64,000 nt of DNA from Gemmatimonadota bacterium. Lineage in GTDB: Bacteria; Gemmatimonadota; Gemmatimonadetes; Gemmatimonadales; Gemmatimonadaceae. Positions 19,567 to 30,468 of this stretch are shown piece after piece (the first letter of the stretch is position 1; every line of letters starts with the position of its first letter). Below the pieces are notes generated by a model that searched no databases, was not told where the DNA came from, and saw only the letters and a program-made list of their open reading frames with translations. The stretch is from contig DAHUXM010000025.1 of NCBI GenBank assembly GCA_027307165.1, positions 1-64,000 on the forward strand. Reading direction: 5' to 3'. The translations under genes were made by a program, and so were the position numbers.

Positions 19567-21602
19567 GCGCTTTCCACCGGTATCGCGTCCGGACGCAGCG
19601 TCGTCACGTATCCGCCCTGCTTTCTCCTGCGCTCTGCCTGCGGCCACATCACGATCAGACCGCCGACCGCCATGCACATTCCGCCGAGCCATACCCAGCG
19701 CACCAGCGGGTTGAACGTGATTCGTATCTCGCCCGTATCCTGGCCAGTCACACCGGCGAGCGTCACGTACACGTCCTGCCTGAACGAGCCCTTGATACCC
19801 ACCGCCGTCGCCGGCTCGAACGTCGGAACGCGATTGTTCGGGTCGTTACCGGAGAAGTACTGCCGCTTCTCACTCGTGATGACACCCATCCGCTTGCCGT
19901 CGCGTTTCGTCTCGAGCGCTATCGCCGTTACTTCGCGATTCAGAACGTCGTAGCGCGACACACCCTGGCTCGTGAACGTCCACGTGTGCCCGAAGGGATC
20001 GACCAGCGTCTTGGTATCGCCAGCGGAAATTGTGAGATCGTGCTCCGTCTTGAACGCGAGTCCGGCAAACGCGCAGAAGATGATCACCACGCCTGCATGT
20101 ACGATGTAACCGCCATAACGCCGGCGGTTCCGCGCGATCAGATGCACGAATGCAATCGGTAGCGCTTCGTCGTACATCGAATGACGCGCGCCAATGCCCT
20201 TGTAGAATTCCTGCAGAATGGTCGCCGCGACGAAGCCAGCGAATGCGTATGCGATGATCGCGGACATGCTTCGCATGCCAGCTGCGAACAATAGCGCCGG
20301 TACGATCACGAGCGCCGACGCGGGAAACGTGAACTGTCGTCGCAGGTTCGCGACCGACGCACGACGCCACGCAATCAGCGGACCGATTCCGGTCAGCAGC
20401 AGCAACAGCAGTCCCAGCGGAACGTTGACCGCATTGAAGAACGGCGGACCCACCGTGATCTTGGTGCCGCGTACCGCTTCGGTGAGAATAGGAAAAAGCG
20501 TTCCCCACAAAACGGAAAACGCGATTCCAACCAGTACGAGATTGTTGTACAGGAACGCCGCCTCTCGGCTCACCATGCTCTCGAGCACCGCGTTGGCCTT
20601 GAGGTCCTTGAGACGCGTGGTGACGAGATACACGCTCACGATGATCGCGACGCCGAGGAATCCGGCGAACCAGTTGCCAACCGGCGACTGAGCGAACGAG
20701 TGAACGCTGGATATCACTCCACTGCGAGTGATGAACGTGCCGAAGATCGACAGCAGGAAGGAGCAAATGACCAGAGTCACGTTCCACTTGCGCAGCATGC
20801 CGCGCTTTTCCTGCACCATCACCGAATGCAGAAACGCAGTCGTCGTGAGCCACGGGAGCAGGCTTGCATTTTCGACCGGATCCCAGGCCCAGTAGCCGCC
20901 CCATCCAAGCTCGACATACGCCCACCACATGCCAAGCACGATGCCCGTCGTGTTGAAGAACCAGCTGACCAGCGCCCAGCGCCGCACCGCGACCAGCCAC
21001 TCGGCGTCGAGTCGGCGCGTAACCAGCGCCGCGATCGCGAATGCGAATGGAATGCTGGTGCCGACGTAACCGAGATAGAGATTCGGCGGATGGATCGCCA
21101 TTCCCGGATTCTGGAGCTGCGGATTCATTCCGCGCCCGTCGACCGGTAGCCAATCGAGCCGCTCGTACGGATTCGATCCGAAGCAGAGCGTCGCGAGGAA
21201 GAAGATCGCGATCACGGCGAGCGTACCGATCACGTAAGGCATCAGCTCGCGATTGCGGCTGCGACTCGTCAGCACTGCAAGCGACGAGAAGAAGGTGAGG
21301 ATGAGAACCCAGAACAACATCGAGCCCGCCTGCCCGCCCCAGAAGGCGGTGAACAGATAGGCTTTCGGTAGATTCGCGCTGGTGTACGACGCGACGTACT
21401 TGAAGGAGAAGTCGTGGGTGAAGATCGCCGTCCACAACCCGGCCGAAGCAAGAACCACCATCGCGAACGTCGCGTAAGTTCCGCGCTCCGCACTCGCGAT
21501 AAGATCCTGGCGCTTGAGCGAGCCGCCGGCAAAAGACACGGTCGCCGTCCAGACCGCCATCAACAAGGCGACCCACAGCGACAGCTCACCAACGAGAATC
21601 AT
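19563..21602 (-). CDS. ccmF: Cytochrome c haem lyase subunit CcmF
   Basis: A polytopic inner-membrane protein of 679 residues that transfers haem from CcmE to apocytochrome c. The haem-handling WWD signature is clear: GWGGYWAWDPVENASLLPWL near residues 233-252. Flanking family segments include GLWTAIFTHDFSFKYVASYT and GTFITRSGVISSVHSFAQS. The C-terminal periplasmic part follows the last helices. It lies between ccmE (39-base gap) and ccmH (overlap), as in standard ccm operons. ccmABCD and ccmG are not in the window. Confidence 0.96.
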   Translation of the reverse strand: MILVGELSLWVALLMAVWTATVSFAGGSLKRQDLIASAERGTYATFAMVVLASAGLWTAIFTHDFSFKYVASYTSANLPKAYLFTAFWGGQAGSMLFWVLILTFFSSLAVLTSRSRNRELMPYVIGTLAVIAIFFLATLCFGSNPYERLDWLPVDGRGMNPQLQNPGMAIHPPNLYLGYVGTSIPFAFAIAALVTRRLDAEWLVAVRRWALVSWFFNTTGIVLGMWWAYVELGWGGYWAWDPVENASLLPWLTTTAFLHSVMVQEKRGMLRKWNVTLVICSFLLSIFGTFITRSGVISSVHSFAQSPVGNWFAGFLGVAIIVSVYLVTTRLKDLKANAVLESMVSREAAFLYNNLVLVGIAFSVLWGTLFPILTEAVRGTKITVGPPFFNAVNVPLGLLLLLLTGIGPLIAWRRASVANLRRQFTFPASALVIVPALLFAAGMRSMSAIIAYAFAGFVAATILQEFYKGIGARHSMYDEALPIAFVHLIARNRRRYGGYIVHAGVVIIFCAFAGLAFKTEHDLTISAGDTKTLVDPFGHTWTFTSQGVSRYDVLNREVTAIALETKRDGKRMGVITSEKRQYFSGNDPNNRVPTFEPATAVGIKGSFRQDVYVTLAGVTGQDTGEIRITFNPLVRWVWLGGMCMAVGGLIVMWPQAERRRKQGGYVTTLRPDAIPVESA

Positions 21603-21641
21603 TGTAAGGAGAAGTTGAGCGCGGTCATGGCCGCGCTGTCG

Positions 21642-22064
21642 TCACGTCTGAGTGCGCGCTGGACGATCCGGCGCGTTCTCATACCGCGAGGCGCACTTGG
21701 CGAGAAGTGTCGTCGCATGAAATACCTGGTCGCGCCCGAGGCGACCCTCCACTACTACGTCCACGCTGTCCGTGAACGTATCCGGCGCGATGCCACGATA
21801 ATCCACGTTGTACGTGTGCGTCCCGTCCGTCATCCGGAACGACGTCTCGCGACCGCCAGGCTGGCGCACGATCGAGCCGCTCACGACACGCGCGCCAACC
21901 TTGACACCCGTATTGTAAAACGTGGGATCGGTCGCAATCTTGCTCGAAAGCTCCGTTGGCGTGAGATAATACGTCGCCGTCTTACTGATGGAGTTCGCCA
22001 TCAGATATCCGGCCACGCCGAGTATCAGCGCACCGCCAGTCAGGAATTTGGTGCTCGCTTTCAC
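21642..22064 (-). CDS. ccmE: Cytochrome c-type haem chaperone CcmE with CxxxY motif
   Basis: A 140-residue periplasmic haem chaperone with an N-terminal anchor (about residues 7-25) and an OB-fold (YYLTPTELSSK, NVDYRGIAPDTF, VVVEGRL). In most CcmE proteins haem binds covalently to His in LAKHDExY; here the same place reads LAKCASRYE, so Cys124 replaces His and Tyr128 is kept. Such CxxxY forms are known from Desulfovibrio and some archaea. The gene begins the run ccmE-ccmF-ccmH. Confidence 0.92.
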   Translation of the reverse strand: MKASTKFLTGGALILGVAGYLMANSISKTATYYLTPTELSSKIATDPTFYNTGVKVGARVVSGSIVRQPGGRETSFRMTDGTHTYNVDYRGIAPDTFTDSVDVVVEGRLGRDQVFHATTLLAKCASRYENAPDRPARTQT

Positions 22065-22218
22065 AGCTTGGAAATATATCGTCTGTCACCGGCGCAAATG
22101 GAGCGCCGGCCGCGTAAACAGGAGGTGACGGGCGGCACCGACCGGCCCCCGCTATCCGGGCGGCGCCGTCCAGGATCCTGCACGGCGCTCTGGCAATCGC
22201 GACGCGCCGCGTCAACGG

Positions 22219-23472
22219 TCATAAAGACTTCAGATACTCCACGAGATCGGCCTTCTGCTGGGCTGTGAGGTTCAGCGCCAGCTTGGAATTGTACCGCTCC
22301 ACCACGTCCGCCAGTGTCGCCGCGCTCCCGTCGTGAAAATACGGCGGATGCTGCCACACTCCCTTCAGTGGCGAGGTCCTCCACTGCTTGGTAGCCGTCC
22401 GCAAGGCGTACGCCGGATCGGTCGGGATCTCGGACAGCGCGTGTAGCCGAGTGTTGCCGTCCGTGAATTCCTGCCCCACGTGGCACTGCGCGCACTTGCC
22501 GGGCCCCGCGAATACCACCTGCCCGCGCGCGGCCGCAGTCGCGTCGAACGACCCGGCCGGTGCCACAGGAGCGTTCAGGCTCAGCTGGTATGCCTGCAAA
22601 GCCGGAAGCTTCGGCTCGACCAGATTGGGCGCCGGCTGCTGCACGTTGATTCCAAGACGCGGCTCTGAAAAATTGCCCTGCCCATGCATCTGCGTGACCG
22701 CGACGTACCGGTTCCAGTATTCCAGATCCGTCCCGTCACCCGTAAATGTCACCGAATGCAGCCCCGCCAGTCCGTACGCCGGCGGTATGACGGTCGGCCC
22801 ATTCTTCCCGTCGAAGTTGTAACGTGGATCGTACTTCCCCGCTCCCCACGAGTTGTACACGGCCTTCTGCGCCGGCGTGAGCGCACCCGAGAGAGCGATG
22901 ATCGCCCCGGGATTGAGGTCGCGGTTGGGCCACCCGTCCAGCCTGTGGCCGATGCCTGGAGCAAATGCGTCGTCCACAGTCGAGTGACACAGCGCGCAGG
23001 TGATTCCCACGCGTGTCAGAGAGTCACGTCCGTTCACCGTCACCACGGTCCCGCGCACTCCGACCACGGCGCCGAGCTTGATGAGCGCGACGGTGGTCGC
23101 CGGACTCTTCAGGTCCACCTGGCCCGCCTGAATCGCCTGCACGAGCGCAGCAGGAAGCGTATCCATGTCCACCTTGAGCCCCACCGACAGCGCGGTCGTG
23201 GGATCGACGGCTGCCTGGATCACGCGCTCCATGTGCAGCGTGTCCGTCCAGAATTTCTCGTCGCCAAAGGTGTCGAACCTGAAGATCTGCTTTCCGCTCG
23301 CGATCAGCTGCGGCGACGGCGGCGGCTCCACGGGATTGCGATCGCTGTTACACCCGACGACGGACGCCGCCGACCCAGTTATAAGGAAGAGCAGCATCCA
23401 CGACTGGAACCGATCACGCACACTCCGCCGGCCCTTCTCCAGTGCGCACTCGATCCACGATCCTGACAACAT
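22219..23472 (-). CDS. Dihaem c-type cytochrome lipoprotein (cytochrome c peroxidase-like)
   Basis: A 417-residue exported protein with two CxxCH haem sites, CALCH (159-163) and CAQCH (327-331). It starts with a hydrophobic signal ending in a lipobox (ASVVGC41), so it is probably lipid-anchored. The C-terminal region (WRTSPLKGVWQHPPYFHDGS, then DVVERYNSKL) resembles the dihaem cytochrome c peroxidase/MauG group. The start has AAGGAG seven bases upstream. The adjacent ccm genes, on the same strand after a 154-base gap with no visible gene, would mature it. Its redox partner is unknown. Confidence 0.87.
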   Translation of the reverse strand: MLSGSWIECALEKGRRSVRDRFQSWMLLFLITGSAASVVGCNSDRNPVEPPPSPQLIASGKQIFRFDTFGDEKFWTDTLHMERVIQAAVDPTTALSVGLKVDMDTLPAALVQAIQAGQVDLKSPATTVALIKLGAVVGVRGTVVTVNGRDSLTRVGITCALCHSTVDDAFAPGIGHRLDGWPNRDLNPGAIIALSGALTPAQKAVYNSWGAGKYDPRYNFDGKNGPTVIPPAYGLAGLHSVTFTGDGTDLEYWNRYVAVTQMHGQGNFSEPRLGINVQQPAPNLVEPKLPALQAYQLSLNAPVAPAGSFDATAAARGQVVFAGPGKCAQCHVGQEFTDGNTRLHALSEIPTDPAYALRTATKQWRTSPLKGVWQHPPYFHDGSAATLADVVERYNSKLALNLTAQQKADLVEYLKSL

Positions 23473-23542
23473 GGCTCGGCTCCTTTTCGGTTCTGACCGG
23501 TCTCCAGCGCGCCCCGCAGAAGGGCTGCCGGATGCCGATATC

Positions 23543-23574
23543 TAAATAAGTGCAGGTTTTCCTTGACTTATTTA
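23543..23574. promoter_or_regulatory. AT-rich perfect inverted repeat upstream of the dihaem cytochrome gene
   Basis: TAAATAAGT (23543-23551) and its exact complement ACTTATTTA (23566-23574) are separated by 14 bases. This is a strikingly AT-rich island in GC-rich DNA. It lies about 70-100 bases upstream of the cytochrome start (23472, minus strand) and after the stop of the next minus-strand gene. It could be an operator for a dimeric regulator, a promoter element, or both; no known regulator consensus is matched with certainty. Confidence 0.5.
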
Positions 23575-23617
23575 TTTAACCCGATTGCCGTCGTCGCTGG
23601 GTAAGATGTTTGTCAGG

Positions 23618-24256
23618 TTATTCCGGGCGCAGGCGGCGCCGTAGCAGCGAAAGGGCTTCGTCCAGCAGTGCCTTGTGCCCCGCGCCGTGGACCCAGCTGC
23701 TTGCGCCGGATGGATGCGGTAAGGGAATTACAGTGGTCTCCCGCCCGTCCAGCTCACAAACGTGTTCCCGGCCGATCAAACGATCGAGCGGCGCGCGGGG
23801 GAGAAATCGGTCGATTGCGAGGCGCCCAACGGGGATGACCACCGCGGGCCTGATCAGCGCAAGCTCCGCATCCAGCCAGTGGCTGCACAACTCCTGCTCT
23901 GCTGCCGACGGCACGCGGTCGCCGCGACCGCTCTCGCTCGCACCGGGATAGCAACGTGTGATTGCGGCGATGTAGATCTGCTCGCGAGCCTCCTCTTCAC
24001 TGAGACCCGCCTGCGCCAGCCACCTGAACAGAGTCTTCCCAGCCCGCCCTGCGAACGGCCGCTGACCTGTTATCTCGACCTGCCCGGGCGCCTGCCCCAC
24101 CAGCATCGCGCGCGGGCGGCGCGCCGTCGACAATATTGGAATCGCGCCCGCAACCCTGTCTCCGCACGCGCGGCACTCGCTCAACGCGGCGCAGTGCCGC
24201 TCCAGCGCTCGTTCGAGATCGCGCCCGGCGTCACGCTCGAGCAACCCACCAGACAT
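23618..24256 (-). CDS. Uracil-DNA glycosylase, iron-sulfur (family 4/5-like)
   Basis: A 212-residue DNA repair enzyme that removes uracil from DNA. Motif 1 is GQAPGQVEITGQRPFAGRAG (54-73) and motif 2 is HPSGAS (181-186), both typical of the family 4/5 enzymes. Four cysteines (C28, C31, C102, C124) are spaced as for a [4Fe-4S] cluster. GQAPG differs slightly from the usual GEAPG/GEGPG, so the exact subfamily is open. The topoisomerase gene begins upstream and ends 15 bases before this gene. Confidence 0.88.
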   Translation of the reverse strand: MSGGLLERDAGRDLERALERHCAALSECRACGDRVAGAIPILSTARRPRAMLVGQAPGQVEITGQRPFAGRAGKTLFRWLAQAGLSEEEAREQIYIAAITRCYPGASESGRGDRVPSAAEQELCSHWLDAELALIRPAVVIPVGRLAIDRFLPRAPLDRLIGREHVCELDGRETTVIPLPHPSGASSWVHGAGHKALLDEALSLLRRRLRPE

Positions 24257-24271
24257 TCGCGAATTACACCT

Positions 24272-25291
24272 CTACTCCGAACCGCTGCGTCTCCGTTGAC
24301 GGCGGTCCGGAAAATATTCGTCCAGAAACTGAATCAGCGCGCGCTCTTCCGGCGTCCGTGAACTGCGCGCAGACCGCTGATTGGAGGATGCCGGTAATCG
24401 TATTGTATCACCATGGTCCAGGTACCGCTCGATGACCACAGGATGCACGTACGATTCCCTGCAGATGGTCGGCGTATTACCGAGCTCGGCCGCGACGAGC
24501 CTGATTGCGGTCGCAACATTCTTCTTTGCTTCGCGCTCGGATGCCGCGGCGCCAATATCCGCGAGCACCGTTGCCGCGCGCAACGTGCCACCCCATGTCC
24601 TGAAGTCCTTGGCGCTGTATGGGAATCCCGCAATCTCCTGTAGGTAGTCGTTGACCTCGCCGGACTCCACGTTGTGCCATGCACTGTCACCGTCCCGATA
24701 TCGAAACAGCCGCCGTCCGGGAACCTTCAGCAGCGTCTGTACGAACCGCGCAAGGTCCCGATTCACCACCGTCTTGCGATGTCTGATCGATCGCTTGCCT
24801 ACATAGTCGAAACTGATTCTGTCGCCATCCACGGCGACGTGTGACTTGCTGAGCGTCGTCAGACCGAACGTGCCGTTCTCCTTCGCGTATCTCTCGTTCC
24901 CGATTCGAAAGAAGCCGTCCGCGAGCAACAGGATCAGCGCCGCATGGACTTTCTCGGGAGAGAAATCCTTGCGCCGGAAATCTTCCGACACGCGCCGTCG
25001 AATCGCCGGCAGATCGCGCGCCATCTGCCGTACGCGATAATACTTCCGTCGCTGGCCACGCTTCACCGCGTTTGGATGATAGCGGTACTGCTTGCGACCG
25101 CGAGCGTCGAAACCCCACGCCTGGATCGCGGCGCGTTCGCTCGCCGCGATGTGAACGTCGGTCCACGCGGGCGGGATCGCCAGCGCGTCGATCTGCGCGG
25201 CGCGTGCAGCGCTCACGGCCTTCCCCGACGAAGTCACATAGCTGAAACGGCCGCGCTTTCTGCCGGTTCTCGAGAGCCAGGTTTGGCGCAT
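24272..25291 (-). CDS. DNA topoisomerase IB (poxvirus-like)
   Basis: A 339-residue type IB topoisomerase relaxing supercoils through a 3'-phosphotyrosyl link. Family marks are RYHPNAVKRGQRRKYYR, RIGNERYAKENGTFGLTTL with catalytic Arg/Lys residues, and KDFRTWGGT. The active-site Tyr281 lies in CRESYVHP. An upstream in-frame TTG at 25309 is possible, but the ATG at 25291 gives the expected N-terminus. It is divergent from the crotonase gene across about 67 bases. Bacterial members are non-essential accessory enzymes. Confidence 0.92.
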   Translation of the reverse strand: MRQTWLSRTGRKRGRFSYVTSSGKAVSAARAAQIDALAIPPAWTDVHIAASERAAIQAWGFDARGRKQYRYHPNAVKRGQRRKYYRVRQMARDLPAIRRRVSEDFRRKDFSPEKVHAALILLLADGFFRIGNERYAKENGTFGLTTLSKSHVAVDGDRISFDYVGKRSIRHRKTVVNRDLARFVQTLLKVPGRRLFRYRDGDSAWHNVESGEVNDYLQEIAGFPYSAKDFRTWGGTLRAATVLADIGAAASEREAKKNVATAIRLVAAELGNTPTICRESYVHPVVIERYLDHGDTIRLPASSNQRSARSSRTPEERALIQFLDEYFPDRRQRRRSGSE

Positions 25292-25358
25292 GTCCGGCGA
25301 TCCAAGCAAGAAGGCTGCCTTCCGGGACCGGCGGTCCGGCGGCGCTTATATTCAGCGC

Positions 25359-26141
25359 ATGTCTTCCTATGACTTTATCACCTTTGAAGTCGCCGACCGG
25401 ATCGCCACGATCACGGTCAACCGCCCCGACAAGCTCAACGCGCTGAACTCCGCCACGATCGCCGAGCTCGGCGCGGCGATCGACGACGCGCGAGTACGAC
25501 AGGACGTTGGCGGCGTGATTCTGACCGGCGCCGGACGCGCGTTCATCGCCGGCGCGGACATCAGCGAGCTGCAGGGTCAATCGCCATTCGTCGCGAAAGG
25601 CCGTTCTCGCGCCGGCCAGGAAGTTTTTCGCCGCTACGAGATGTGCCCCAAACCAGTCATCGCTGCGGTCAACGGATTCGCATTGGGCGGCGGATGCGAG
25701 ATCGCCATGGCGTGTCACGTGCGCATCGCATCGGAGCACGCCAAGTTCGGCCAGCCCGAAGTGAAGCTCGGGATCCTTCCCGGTTACGGTGGCACCCAAC
25801 GGCTTCCGCGCCTCGTAGGCAAGGGACGCGCACTGCAGCTGCTCATGACGGGCGAGATGATCGACGCCGAGGAAGCGCTTCGCATCGGACTCGTGAACCG
25901 CGTCGTGCACGCTGCGGAGCTGATCGGAGCCGCGCAGATAATGTTGAAGCAGATCATGCAGAACGCGCCGCTCGCGGTCGCGCTCAGCATCGAAGCCGTG
26001 GACCGTGGACTTGGTATGACCCTCGACGAAGGCCTGACGCTCGAGGCGAATCATTTCGGCTTGCTCGCCGCAACTGACGACATGAAGGAAGGAATGTCGG
26101 CATTTCTCGAGAAGCGCACGCCGGGCTTCAACGGACGCTGA
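25359..26141 (+). CDS. Enoyl-CoA hydratase/isomerase (crotonase family)
   Basis: A 260-residue crotonase-fold enzyme, most likely hydrating 2-enoyl-CoA in fatty acid oxidation. The oxyanion-hole segment FIAGADISEL and the block GFALGGGCEIAMACHVRIA are present. Both catalytic acids of true hydratases are kept: Glu114 in GGCEIA and Glu134 in GQPEVKLGILPGYGGTQRL. Start at 25359 is chosen because homology begins MSSYDFITFE; an in-frame extension to 25290 runs into the topoisomerase gene. Confidence 0.92.
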   Translation: MSSYDFITFEVADRIATITVNRPDKLNALNSATIAELGAAIDDARVRQDVGGVILTGAGRAFIAGADISELQGQSPFVAKGRSRAGQEVFRRYEMCPKPVIAAVNGFALGGGCEIAMACHVRIASEHAKFGQPEVKLGILPGYGGTQRLPRLVGKGRALQLLMTGEMIDAEEALRIGLVNRVVHAAELIGAAQIMLKQIMQNAPLAVALSIEAVDRGLGMTLDEGLTLEANHFGLLAATDDMKEGMSAFLEKRTPGFNGR

Positions 26142-26175
26142 CGGAGACGCGGAAGCGTCGCCCCTACGGCTGGCC
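26142..26175. repeat. Degenerate copy of the GCGTCGCCCC intergenic repeat
   Basis: Just after the crotonase stop, GGAGACGCGGAAGCGTCGCCCCTAC resembles one unit of the repeats at 137-208: it keeps GCGTCGCCCCT and a partly complementary left arm. It is a single unit in the short spacer before recF. Confidence 0.45.
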
Positions 26176-26183
26176 ACATACCA

Positions 26184-27308
26184 ATGGCGCTTCTCGATCG
26201 TCTCTCGATCCGTGACTTCCGCAACGTCGTACGAGCGGAGCTCGCGTTTCCGGCCGAGGGCGTGGTCATCATTGGCGACAATGGCCAGGGCAAGACGAAC
26301 ATTCTGGAAGCGATCTACTACTTCCAGCTTCTCCGCTCGGTTCGCGGCGCGCGCGACACGGATCTAGTGCGCTTCGGCGCAAGCGCGTTTCATCTGCACG
26401 CAACAGTTGCAACCAACGGTGAGCACGAGATCTCCGCGGCGTTCGGTCGCGGACGAAAACGCGTGACCGCCGACGGCGCGGAGGTCAAGCGCCTGAGTGG
26501 CGCGCTCGGCTCGCTTCCGGCCGTCGTGATATCGCCGCGCGATGTCGCGCTCGTGAGCGGATCGCCAAGCGAGCGACGGCGGTTTCTGGACGTCGCGCTC
26601 GCGCTCACTTCACCTCGCTACCTCAACGCGCTGCAGCAGTACCGTGCGGCGCTCACGCAGCGCAACGCCGCGTTGCGCGGAGTTGCGCGCGGAGCCCAGT
26701 CCGAAGAGAGCGTGGCTGCATGGGAACCCGCGCTCGCGACAAGCGGTGCAGTTCTGCTGGCTGAGCGGATCGCGTGGATGGATCAGCACGAGAGCGAGTA
26801 CACGCGAATCACCGCCGCGATTGGCGAGCCCGAGCCGATGACCATGCGCTACGTGACGTCGATCGCGAATCCGCGAGACGCTGCGGACGAATTGAGCGAC
26901 ACGCTCGCTCGCAAGCGCACGCTGGATATTCGTCGGGGATTGACGCACGCCGGACCGCATCGGGACGACGTGGTATTGCAGATCGGCGGCCATGATCTGC
27001 GCACTTTTGGCTCCGGGGGCCAACAGCGCACCGCCGCCATCACGCTCCGATTGCTGGAGGCCGAGACACTCAAGGCGCACGCTGGCACCGATCCGCTCCT
27101 GCTTCTGGACGATCCGTTCGCGGAGCTTGACGTCCGTCGCAGCGCGCACATCCTCGCGTTGCTCCAGGAAGCTGTGACGGGCCAGACGATTCTGACCGTG
27201 CCACGCGCGGGCGACATACCGCCAAACCTGAGCAGACTGGTGCGATGGCATATCGCGGCCGGCGCGATCGCGTCTGGAGTCGTACCCGGAGGCGAGAGTG
27301 TCCGGTAA
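26184..27308 (+). CDS. recF: DNA replication and repair protein RecF
   Basis: An SMC-like ATPase that helps load RecA at single-strand gaps, 374 residues. Family marks are RDFRNVVRAELAFPAEGVVI, Walker A GDNGQGKTN near residue 32, LGSLPAVVISPRDVALVSGS, and the C-terminal signature FGSGGQQRTAAITLRLLE. Walker B is LLLLDDPFAELD. The downstream dciA and gyrB fit the usual dnaA-dnaN-recF-gyrB neighbourhood, but dnaA and dnaN are not here; a crotonase gene lies upstream instead. It overlaps dciA by 11 bases. Confidence 0.95.
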   Translation: MALLDRLSIRDFRNVVRAELAFPAEGVVIIGDNGQGKTNILEAIYYFQLLRSVRGARDTDLVRFGASAFHLHATVATNGEHEISAAFGRGRKRVTADGAEVKRLSGALGSLPAVVISPRDVALVSGSPSERRRFLDVALALTSPRYLNALQQYRAALTQRNAALRGVARGAQSEESVAAWEPALATSGAVLLAERIAWMDQHESEYTRITAAIGEPEPMTMRYVTSIANPRDAADELSDTLARKRTLDIRRGLTHAGPHRDDVVLQIGGHDLRTFGSGGQQRTAAITLRLLEAETLKAHAGTDPLLLLDDPFAELDVRRSAHILALLQEAVTGQTILTVPRAGDIPPNLSRLVRWHIAAGAIASGVVPGGESVR

Positions 27309-27612
27309 AAAACGCACTCCTGAACGGATCTCCGACGCGCTCAGCTTCTATCTCAAGGAAGCCGGGCTGGACGTCCGCATGGTCCAGTCCGCGGTCGTTC
27401 CGGAATGGGCCGAGCTGGTTGGGCGCGACATCGCCGCCGTGACTGAGCCGCTGTTCGTGACGCCCGACGGATCACTCTTTGTGGCCGTCCGGACAAATGC
27501 GTGGATGACCGAGTTGCAGCTCATGGAGCCGCAGCTGGTAAGGGCGTTGAATACCGATCCCGCGCGCCCGCGGGTCCGAAAGCTCCGGTTCCAGTTGGCG
27601 CGACCGGTCTGA
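27298..27612 (+). CDS. dciA: DciA-like protein (DUF721)
   Basis: A 104-residue protein of the DUF721/DciA family, starting VSGKKRTPERISDALSFYLK and containing VVPEWAELVGRDIAAVTEPLF. DciA is the ancestral loader of the replicative helicase DnaB in bacteria lacking DnaC or DnaI. The GTG start at 27298 overlaps recF. The place between recF and gyrB is typical of DUF721 genes. The alternative is a general nucleic-acid-binding KH-like protein of the same family. Confidence 0.85.
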   Translation: MSGKKRTPERISDALSFYLKEAGLDVRMVQSAVVPEWAELVGRDIAAVTEPLFVTPDGSLFVAVRTNAWMTELQLMEPQLVRALNTDPARPRVRKLRFQLARPV

Positions 27613-27758
27613 CACCGCCAAGTTGTTGCCGCACAATAGCTTACAGTGTGCCACGACGCTTGCCAACAGGGTCCGTTCCGGTTATATTACAGAGTCTACG
27701 GCACCGTTTCATTCGGTATTTATTCGGTAGTCGTCCCACGCCAATTTTGGTCGCGTAA

Positions 27759-29708
<1,950 letters not shown>

Positions 29709-29736
29709 GGCACGCCCATGCTATGACGAGTTGACG

Positions 29737-29783
29737 AACGCAAGAGCCCGGCAATCTTCCATCGATTGCCGGGCTCTTGCGTT
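29737..29783. terminator. Long perfect hairpin after gyrB
   Basis: A 20-bp perfect stem (29737-29756 with 29764-29783) around the 7-base loop TTCCATC, starting 28 bases after the gyrB stop. The stem contains AAGAGCCCGGCAATC and ends with GCGTT. It has no long T-run, so it may act as a strong hairpin terminator or as a 3' stability element. Confidence 0.75.
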
Positions 29784-29931
29784 ACGTGCGTCACAGGATC
29801 GGGCGACGCGTCCTGCAGCAGCGAATCGCTTCCACTCGCTCACCCCAGCTTGGCCTCGCGCGCACTCCTCCGCCCTATACTCGGCGCGTATCACTCATCC
29901 GATTCGCCGCCGACGCGGCAGGAGTGTCATA

Positions 29932-30468
29932 ATGCAGAGAGTACTTCGCCGAACGTTGCTCGCGGCGCAGTTGATCGCCGCCACTGTAATCGCAACGCCG
30001 GCCCATGCGCAGTCCAGCGTGTCTGGCTCGATCGCGATCACCGCACAGGTTGTCGCACCGCTCCAGCTCATCGTCACACACGCACTTGATTTCGGCCGAA
30101 TGCTCACGGCCACTACCAAGACCATCGCTCCGAGCGCGGCGACCGGTGGCCGCTTCGAGCTGATCGGCGAGGGCGGCTCCGCTGTCACCGTAACGCTGTC
30201 GATGCCGTCGCAGCTCAATCCGCCGTCCGGAAGCAATCTGCCGGTCACGAACTGGACCTACCTCCTCGGCGACAGCCCAACGCTGACCGGAACACCGGTC
30301 GCCTTCAACTCCGGTACGAGCGACCCGATCCCCGCACGCTTTCAGACGTTCGCCGGTACGACGAAGTTGTACTTCGGAATCGGTGCAACCGTGCAGGCCT
30401 CCGCGGCCCAACCCACCACGGCTTACACGGGCACCGGCCAGATTACGGTCGCGTATTCCGATCTGTGA
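29932..30468 (+). CDS. Secreted DUF4402 protein (pilin-like subunit)
   Basis: A 178-residue exported protein with a signal peptide (LLAAQLIAATVIATPAHAQS). A DUF4402 domain follows, seen as SGSIAITAQVVAPLQLIVTH, a Thr/Ser-rich middle and the C-terminal GTGQITVAYSDL. DUF4402 proteins are small beta-sandwich surface proteins resembling fimbrial subunits. The ATG at 29932 has AGGAG seven bases upstream; the open frame upstream of it is not supported. The stop overlaps the GTG of a PapD-like chaperone gene, which suggests the two proteins work together. Confidence 0.82.
   Translation: MQRVLRRTLLAAQLIAATVIATPAHAQSSVSGSIAITAQVVAPLQLIVTHALDFGRMLTATTKTIAPSAATGGRFELIGEGGSAVTVTLSMPSQLNPPSGSNLPVTNWTYLLGDSPTLTGTPVAFNSGTSDPIPARFQTFAGTTKLYFGIGATVQASAAQPTTAYTGTGQITVAYSDL

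Noticed and set aside
19870-21576. 568-codon frame inside ccmF in another frame
   Set aside because: Arg/Gly-rich shadow of a GC-rich gene; ccmF itself is certain.
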